20,555 nt of DNA, from positions 1 through 20,555 of the IMG/VR virus record IMGVR_UViG_3300046804_006004, one strand, 5' to 3'. The DNA is from a virus. The position numbers and the translations under genes were made by a program. The notes below the pieces were generated by a model that saw nothing but the letters and a program-made list of their open reading frames with translations, did not search any database and was not told where the DNA came from. Positions within the stretch are counted from its first letter, which is position 1. Every line of letters starts with the position of its first letter. Below, one piece after another: positions 15,724-20,555 of this stretch.

Positions 15724-16554
15724 ATGACAATTTCTTTAACTGGTAAAGTTGCTCTTAACGCTAATATCAATACTGAATTTCAGTTGGGTAATGCTATGTC
15801 AACATACCGTGGTGTTGCATATTACAAACCATCTACTACAACCATTGGAGCTTTTGATAGTGTTAACTTGAATTTTAGTGAATTTCGTGGAACACAGGAT
15901 AAAATTACAACAGACTTAACTATTTCTGCAAATACTCAAAATTATACATTAAACCCAGCTGCAGTTGCTGGTTATGTTGCAAACTTTTCAAAAGTAAATT
16001 TAACAGTTGATTCTAATGTTTATGTTGGTAGTGCATCTACTGGTTCTTATGCAATGACGATTACAGGATTTGCAGCAGGTGATACGATTAACTTAATAAA
16101 CAATGGCACAATTATTGGTGCTGGTGGTGATGGTGGTAGTAGTCCAGTTGGTGGAACTGGTAATAATGGTAATGCAGGCGGTAATGCATTATTGTTACAA
16201 TGTCCTGTAAACATTACAAATAATGGAACAATTGCTGGTGGCGGTGGTGGCGGAGGCGCAAATGATGGTGGCTCTATTTACGGAAGCTGCACAGGTGGAG
16301 GTGGTTCTGTCGCTGGTCAAGGTGGCGGTGGTGGGGCTGGTTATAATTCAGGTAGTGGTGGTAGTGGTGATCCAAGTGGAAGTTCAGGTTCATATACTTC
16401 TGGCGGTGGCGGCGGCGGCAATGGCGGTGGACAAGGTGCTGCTGGTGACACAAGTGGAAGTGGAAGGGCAGGTGGTGCCGCTGGTAAATATATTACTGGC
16501 CTTGCATATGCAACTTGGGTTGCTACGGGTACAAGACTTGGTGGAAGCAGTTAA
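15724..16554 (+). CDS. Glycine-rich receptor-binding tail adhesin with shared N-terminal adaptor
   Basis: A 276-residue protein starting at ATG 15724, two bases after the previous stop. Its first 60 residues (FQLGNAMSTYRGVAYYKPST ... NLNFSEFRGTQD) align with the adaptor of the gene at 14291: LG, YRG, YY.P, S.F.G. A beta segment (TDLTISANTQNYTLNPAAVA) and the motif NNGTIIGAGGDGGSS lead to a repeated NITNNGTIAGGGGGGG block and long Gly/Ser runs. It ends in GKYITGLAYATWVATGTRLG. NNGTI-GGGG segments are typical of phage distal-tail receptor-binding proteins, where glycine runs can pack into helices topped by variable loops. Host-surface recognition is inferred from this architecture. Unlike its upstream neighbours it is uninterrupted. 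Confidence 0.85.
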   Translation: MTISLTGKVALNANINTEFQLGNAMSTYRGVAYYKPSTTTIGAFDSVNLNFSEFRGTQDKITTDLTISANTQNYTLNPAAVAGYVANFSKVNLTVDSNVYVGSASTGSYAMTITGFAAGDTINLINNGTIIGAGGDGGSSPVGGTGNNGNAGGNALLLQCPVNITNNGTIAGGGGGGGANDGGSIYGSCTGGGGSVAGQGGGGGAGYNSGSGGSGDPSGSSGSYTSGGGGGGNGGGQGAAGDTSGSGRAGGAAGKYITGLAYATWVATGTRLGGSS

Positions 16555-16563
16555 GGAATTAAA

Positions 16564-16926
16564 ATGGATACATTAACAGTTAAAGTTCATGAATATAATG
16601 AAGAAACACACAGTTTAATAGTTAGTTTTGCAACTGATGGTGATGAAATGAGTGTTGATGAAACAGAAAGATTTAATTATGATATCCACAAGTTTAATCC
16701 CAATGATTTACAAGATACACTTGCACAAATTGCAAGACAAGGGGCAAAGTTAGCGCATCAACGTTGGTTAGCTGAACAAAGCAAGAAAAATGCAGAAGTT
16801 ATTGCGGCTGCTAAAGCAGAAAGTGGAAAAGTATATAACTTTCCTATCGCTGATTTAGTTGAAATTACAACTTATCCATCACCAGAGGGTGATAATGGAA
16901 CTATGACAGGTATAACAATTCTATGA
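16564..16926 (+). CDS. Small protein of unknown function, possible fibre-assembly helper
   Basis: A 120-residue protein starting at ATG 16564 with AAGGA at 16553-16557. Composition differs sharply from the fibre proteins: it is acidic and charged, with few Gly. The N-terminal half is beta-type (LTVKVHEYNEETHSLIVSFA). The centre is probably helical (DLQDTLAQIARQGAKLAHQR, then WLAEQSKKNAEVIAAAKAES). The C-terminus is short and mixed. I do not recognise a family. Its place directly after a receptor-binding adhesin is where T-even and lambda-like phages often encode a fibre chaperone, so that is one guess, based on position only. Its stop overlaps the next start (ATGA at 16923-16926). Confidence 0.7.
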   Translation: MDTLTVKVHEYNEETHSLIVSFATDGDEMSVDETERFNYDIHKFNPNDLQDTLAQIARQGAKLAHQRWLAEQSKKNAEVIAAAKAESGKVYNFPIADLVEITTYPSPEGDNGTMTGITIL

Positions 16927-17516
16927 GTGTTAGAACAGGAAATACAATTCATATTGATAATTTTCCTATGCAACTTGCTAAAGTTACAATGACAAAAGCT
17001 GGTGATTCTATTACACAAAATTACCCTTTTAGGGGAGTCACTAAAGAAGAATTTATTTCCCGCCATGTCCTTGCAAGTGGTTGGCTTAATATAGATGGTT
17101 ATCTTGATGGACAAAAGGTTGGAACTGAATTAAACGAAACACCTTACATTTCAAGATTGCGTCATGGTATTATAATAACACCAAGTGGAACATTTGATAT
17201 TGATAGTTGTGTATCTACAGCAGTCGAAGATAATACAAGTTTTTATTGCATACATCCAGCAACTCAAAGAGATTTAGTTAATAATGCTATTAATGAAGTA
17301 GTAAGAGATAAAGTTTGGCGTATACCAAGTGGTCAAACATTCAGATTAAAAACAGGTAGATATTATTTTTCTAATGTTGATTTAGAAATAAACGGTCAAA
17401 TTTACAAAGCACTTGAACCAATTGCTTGTGTATATAGAGAAGCAGATGCAATGCCAGCAGTTGATGCTGCAATCGCTGAATTTTGGGTAGAACGTATTTT
17501 TATTAACAAAGTATAA
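16923..17516 (+). CDS. Protein of unknown function, coupled to its upstream neighbour
   Basis: A 197-residue protein whose ATG overlaps the previous stop. It is not glycine-rich and has no signal peptide or membrane segment. Features seen: ITQNYPFRGVTKEEFISRHV near the N-terminus, a central SRLRHGIIITPSGTFDIDSC, and a C-terminal beta-rich part RIPSGQTFRLKTGRYYFSNV with DLEINGQIYKALEPIACVYR. The last part has a vaguely cupin- or jelly-roll-like rhythm, but I cannot assign it. It ends 18 bases before the ketoacyl synthase gene. It could act in fibre assembly with its neighbour, or with the synthase; the sequence does not decide. Confidence 0.68.
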   Translation: MSVRTGNTIHIDNFPMQLAKVTMTKAGDSITQNYPFRGVTKEEFISRHVLASGWLNIDGYLDGQKVGTELNETPYISRLRHGIIITPSGTFDIDSCVSTAVEDNTSFYCIHPATQRDLVNNAINEVVRDKVWRIPSGQTFRLKTGRYYFSNVDLEINGQIYKALEPIACVYREADAMPAVDAAIAEFWVERIFINKV

Positions 17517-17521
17517 CCGTT

Positions 17522-17529
17522 CTTAAATA
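17522..17529 (+). promoter_or_regulatory. Weak late-promoter-like octamer (CTTAAATA)
   Basis: CTTAAATA has two mismatches to TATAAATA and lies only five bases before the ATG at 17535. A transcript from it would be nearly leaderless, and no clear ribosome site is visible before this gene. Read-through from 15336 may instead supply the mRNA. Confidence 0.25.
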
Positions 17530-17534
17530 TCCAC

Positions 17535-18734
17535 ATGGAAAATATAGTAGTCACTGGTATTGGTTGTATTACTGCTTGTGGCGTGGGTGTTGATGCACTA
17601 TGGAATTCAGTAAAAAACAATATAAGTGGAATTAAAACATTTCAACATGAATATGATGTTGGAAATAAAGTTAATATTGCCGCTAAAATAAGAGGTTTTA
17701 ATCACTTAGATTATTTTTCAAGACAAACAAGAATTGATTTATTTGCAGCTTATGCAGCAATAGCAGCACGTGAAGCTATTGCACATAGTGAATTAACACA
17801 AGAATTATTAAGTGATAGCAGAACGGGTATTGTTGCTGGTCATGGTTTGCCTGGTGCTGAGTCCATTTACAGTTTTATTACAAAATTAAATGCTGGTAGC
17901 CATAAAAACGATATATTTGCTGTTCCCCGTGCAATGACAAATGCTGCTATAAGTTATGTATGTATTGAAAATAAAATATACGGGCCAAGTTATCCAATTG
18001 GTGCAGGCTGCGTCGCAAGCAATCAAGCAATTGGATTGGCGTATCAACTTATACGTGCAGGTATAATTGATAGGGCAATAGTTGGTGGCACCGAAGCTAC
18101 AATACAACCACATGTTATAAGAGCGTGGGAATATATGAACGCTTTAAGTTTAAATGGCAGCAAACCTTTTACAATTGACAGAGATGGAGTTGTATTGGGT
18201 GAAGGTGCTGGCATGTTAATTCTTGAAAAAGAAAGTGATGCGATTGCACGAAATGCAAAACCACTTGCAAAAATTATGGGATACGGAACTTCTAATGATG
18301 CTTTTCATTTAGTTCAACCCGATAATGAAGGGCTTGTAAAAGCAATGACAGCAGCAATAAAAGATTCAGGTTTATCAGTAAGTGATATTGACTATGTAAA
18401 TGCACATGGCACAGGCACTTTATTAAACGATAAAAATGAAATTGCAGGTTTACGTAAAGTATTTGGTAAACATGCGGATTCACTTCCCATATCTTCAACT
18501 AAACCAATACATGGTCATATGATAGCAGCAACAGGTGCAGTTGAGGCAATCATTACAATCAAAGCAATGCAAAATAACTTTGCACCACCAACAATTAATT
18601 TCACAACTGCTGACCCAGAATGTGATATGGATGTAATTCCTAATTTTGGCAGAAACATGCCAATAAAGTATGCAATGACCAATAATTTTGCATTTGGTGG
18701 GTTAAATTCTACATTAATACTTGGCAGATACTAA
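17535..18734 (+). CDS. fabF: Beta-ketoacyl-ACP synthase (KAS II / FabF-like)
   Basis: A complete 399-residue thiolase-fold condensing enzyme, close to the usual length of FabF/FabB (about 410). It would condense malonyl-ACP with acyl-ACP in fatty-acid chain elongation in the cytoplasm. The start fits the family exactly (MENIVVTGIGCITACG). Catalytic residues are all in place: nucleophile Cys159 in PIGAGCVASNQAIG, His291 in NAHGTGTLLND, Lys323 and His328 in STKPIHGHMIAATGAVE. Other landmarks are VGGTEA, FTIDRDGVVLGEGAGMLILE (residues 212-231) and the glycine loop NNFAFGGLNSTLI near the C-terminus. Around the Cys the usual xAC becomes GAGC, and the usual GFGGTN becomes AFGGLN, so it is a divergent member. 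No ACP or other fab gene is in the window. A secondary-metabolite or chain-length-factor-like role is possible, but the intact active site argues for an active synthase. Confidence 0.93.
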   Translation: MENIVVTGIGCITACGVGVDALWNSVKNNISGIKTFQHEYDVGNKVNIAAKIRGFNHLDYFSRQTRIDLFAAYAAIAAREAIAHSELTQELLSDSRTGIVAGHGLPGAESIYSFITKLNAGSHKNDIFAVPRAMTNAAISYVCIENKIYGPSYPIGAGCVASNQAIGLAYQLIRAGIIDRAIVGGTEATIQPHVIRAWEYMNALSLNGSKPFTIDRDGVVLGEGAGMLILEKESDAIARNAKPLAKIMGYGTSNDAFHLVQPDNEGLVKAMTAAIKDSGLSVSDIDYVNAHGTGTLLNDKNEIAGLRKVFGKHADSLPISSTKPIHGHMIAATGAVEAIITIKAMQNNFAPPTINFTTADPECDMDVIPNFGRNMPIKYAMTNNFAFGGLNSTLILGRY

Positions 18735-18743
18735 GCAAAAAAA

Positions 18744-18782
18744 ACTAAACTATCCCTAAATATACTTGTGGGAGTTTAGTTA
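18744..18782 (+). promoter_or_regulatory. Hairpin enclosing a late promoter and hiding the ribosome site
   Basis: AACTAAACT (18744-18752) is the perfect reverse complement of AGTTTAGTT (18774-18782), which abuts the ATG at 18783. Inside, CCC (18755-18757) can pair with GGG (18771-18773). The ribosome site GGGAG (18771-18775) is therefore buried in the right arm. The late promoter lies in the left arm and loop, so transcripts begun there would lack the left arm. Confidence 0.65.
18756..18763 (+). promoter_or_regulatory. Variant T4-type late promoter (CCTAAATA)
   Basis: CCTAAATA followed by TACT has two mismatches to TATAAATA but keeps TAAATA and the 19-base spacing to the ATG at 18783 seen for the other late promoters here. 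Confidence 0.55.
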
Positions 18783-20555
18783 TGCCAGCCTTAACCCGTA
18801 TACGTAATAATCAGGTTTATAACAGCGATATTTACGCTGATGCTAAAGTTGTAGCAAAATCTATCAGTGGGGGTTTGTTAAGCGATAATTTTACCTATAC
18901 TGGTAACCTTACAATTGGTAATCTGACGGTTAATGGTAATACAACAACTCTCGATACAACAAATCTTGTTATTGCTGACCCAATGTTTAGCCTTAACCGT
19001 AATGCCAGCGGTGCCCCAAGCTATGATCTTGGCATGGTTATGGGTCGTGGTAGTTCTACAAACGTAGCATTTATTTGGGAAGAAAATTCACAACAATTCC
19101 AGTTACAATATACTACACAAAGCACTGCTGCTACAACATTTGGTGTAATTAATAATAGTGGTTATGCTAATTTACAAGCATATGGCGGTAAGTTTAATAA
19201 TACAACCATTACAACAAGCACTGTTACAAACGATATTGTAGCAAATACACAAATTTCTGGTGGAACTATTGATGGAACACGAATTGGTTACACAACGCCA
19301 AACACTGGTGGTTTTACAACCGTAGTAACAACAAGTAACATTTATGCTAGTGGTAATATCATTGCTGCCAGTGGAACTAATTCAACCAGTATAACCACTG
19401 GTGCACTTGTAACTCGTTCAACGGGTGGTGTTGGTATTGGCGGAACATTAAGTGTTGGTGGCGGTATTTTAGTCAGTGGTAACGGTAGCATTGTAAGTGA
19501 TTCTGCAACAGCAAATATTTTTAATACTTCACCTGTAACCACAACAAATCTTGGTGGTGGCGGTATTGTTAACATAAATGGAACTGCAAATAGTTATGGT
19601 AGTGGTCAAGGTGCATTACAAATTGCTGGTGGTTTCTATGCTGCTGGTGATAGCTACATCCGTGGTAATCTTGTTGTAGGTAATATCACAAGCACGGGTT
19701 ATAATCAACTTATTGCAAATGCACCATTATTATATTTGACTGCAAATGCATTTTCAACATACAATTATGAAATTGGTTTTTTCAGTAACAAAGTTGATGA
19801 CGCATATGAACATACAGGATTAGTAAGAAATCACCTTGATAATGCTTGGTATTTGTTTAGCAATATTGGAACTGAACCATCTGGTACTGTTGATTTAGCT
19901 AATGCAAGTATTGTATATGATACCCTAAAATTAGGTAATGTTATTGCATACAGTGGTAATGCATCCACTACTACAACAACTGGTGCTGCTGTAATTTACG
20001 GCGGTGCTGGTATTACAGGTAAATTAAATGTTGGTGGTAATATCTATACACTAAGCACCACAACAAGCACAAGCACTTCAACTGGTGCAATTGTTGCGGA
20101 TGGTGGTGCTGGTATTGCTGGTAATGTTTACAGTGGTGCTAACATTTATGCTGCTACTGCCTTTAGTGGTCCAAATGTGTATGTAGGTAATATTCATACT
20201 CAAGTTGGAACTGGTAACTTAAATGTCTATAGTGCATTAAATGGAAATATTACATTAAATGCAAATCAAGTTGTAGCAAATCTTATTGTTCATGGTAATG
20301 CCGCTGCTGGTTATACAAATCTTTTAACAACAAATGGTGCAAATGGTTCAGTTGGTATTAAAACTGCCCCAAGTGCCATTACACCAAATGCTTCTTTAGT
20401 TATTACATCAACTGATAGCGTTATTCTTCCAGTTGGAACAACAGCACAGCGTCCACCAAATGGCACTGCTGGTATGTTACGTTTCAACAATCAAAGTAAT
20501 AACTATGAATTCTATAATCCATCAACAAATGATTGGACAGGAACAGGTTCTGTAT
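18783..20555 (+). CDS. Large tail-fibre protein (3' end missing)
   Basis: The frame is open from ATG 18783 to the window edge (591 codons, no stop), behind a GGGAG ribosome site. The N-terminus MPALTRIRNNQVYNSDIYAD is followed by a shaft. Modules seen are NGNTTTLDTTNLVIADPMFS with DLGMVMGRGSSTNVAFIWEE; a repeated ST(T)GALV/AIV..GGxGIxG unit (for example STGAIVADGGAGIAGNVYSG); and HTGLVRNHLDNAWYLFSNIG, which matches HTGLVRDASANTWRLFSNIT in the first gene. Near the right edge LPVGTTAQRPPNGTAGMLRF and YEFYNPSTNDW repeat the module of the gene at 10138. It is thus a mosaic of units used elsewhere in the window. The C-terminal domain, which would tell its role, lies outside. Confidence 0.85.

Larger units (their letters stand above)
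18737..18782 (-). terminator. Possible minus-strand terminator
   Basis: Read on the minus strand, the stem formed by 18744-18757 and 18771-18782 is followed by eight T's (complement of the A-run 18738-18745). It could stop antisense transcription entering from the right. No gene on the minus strand was seen, so its use is doubtful. Confidence 0.3.

Noticed and set aside
16223-16576. 117-codon plus-strand frame overlapping the 15724 adhesin
   Set aside because: It is a +1-frame shadow of Gly-rich repeats giving Val/Ala-rich low-complexity sequence; the adhesin frame has the adaptor and domain signatures.

Overview
This window is a block of late virion genes, nearly all encoding tail-fibre, adhesin or baseplate-associated proteins, from an AT-rich tailed phage. 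It most likely comes from a marine T4-like myovirus. The evidence is: (i) short octamers close to TATAAATA, the T4-type late promoter recognised by the gp55 family of sigma factors, sit about 20 bases before several start codons; (ii) the proteins are long, Gly/Asn/Thr-rich and repeat-built, like the fibre proteins of cyanophage and pelagiphage myoviruses; (iii) all genes are on the + strand, tightly packed, often with ATGA-type overlaps. The host cannot be told from this sequence. No RNA gene, integrase, transposase or CRISPR array was seen, and no stretch above 300 bases lacks a gene.

Layout. Bases 1-7492 hold a giant fibre gene cut by the left edge (C-terminal C1q-like head), followed with almost no spacing by a small fibre-tip-like gene, a LamG/concanavalin-like lectin, a glycine-rich adhesin, and an unknown gene that shares its N-terminal tag with that adhesin. 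Bases 7500-8280 are an isolated unit: late promoter, leader with hairpin, strong ribosome site, one virion-type gene, and a textbook UUCG-loop terminator. Bases 8290-10542 carry two tandem paralogous fibre genes and two small structural-type genes under one late promoter. Bases 10560-14286 carry two large fibre genes, each with its own late promoter; the second ends in a peptidase-S74 intramolecular chaperone.

Bases 14291-16554 are the oddest part. A glycine-rich adhesin is interrupted by a complete Hint (hedgehog/intein) domain and stops three residues after it. A new late promoter and ORF then supply what looks like the missing C-terminal half of the glycine-rich domain. That ORF starts with a contiguous version of the sequence that flanks the Hint domain. 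A second glycine-rich adhesin with a related N-terminal adaptor follows. Bases 16564-17516 hold two unrecognised genes. Bases 17535-18734 encode a complete beta-ketoacyl-ACP synthase (FabF-like) with its Cys/His/Lys/His active site intact, a metabolic enzyme inside a virion-structure block. The window ends in another large fibre gene cut by the right edge.

Together the genes look like a host-recognition cassette: shared N-terminal adaptors and shared repeat modules carry different exposed domains (C1q-like, LamG, glycine-rich, S74-matured). Several late promoters lie inside inverted repeats that also cover the ribosome site or start codon. This layout would silence read-through mRNA and leave true late transcripts translatable, as known for a few T4 genes.
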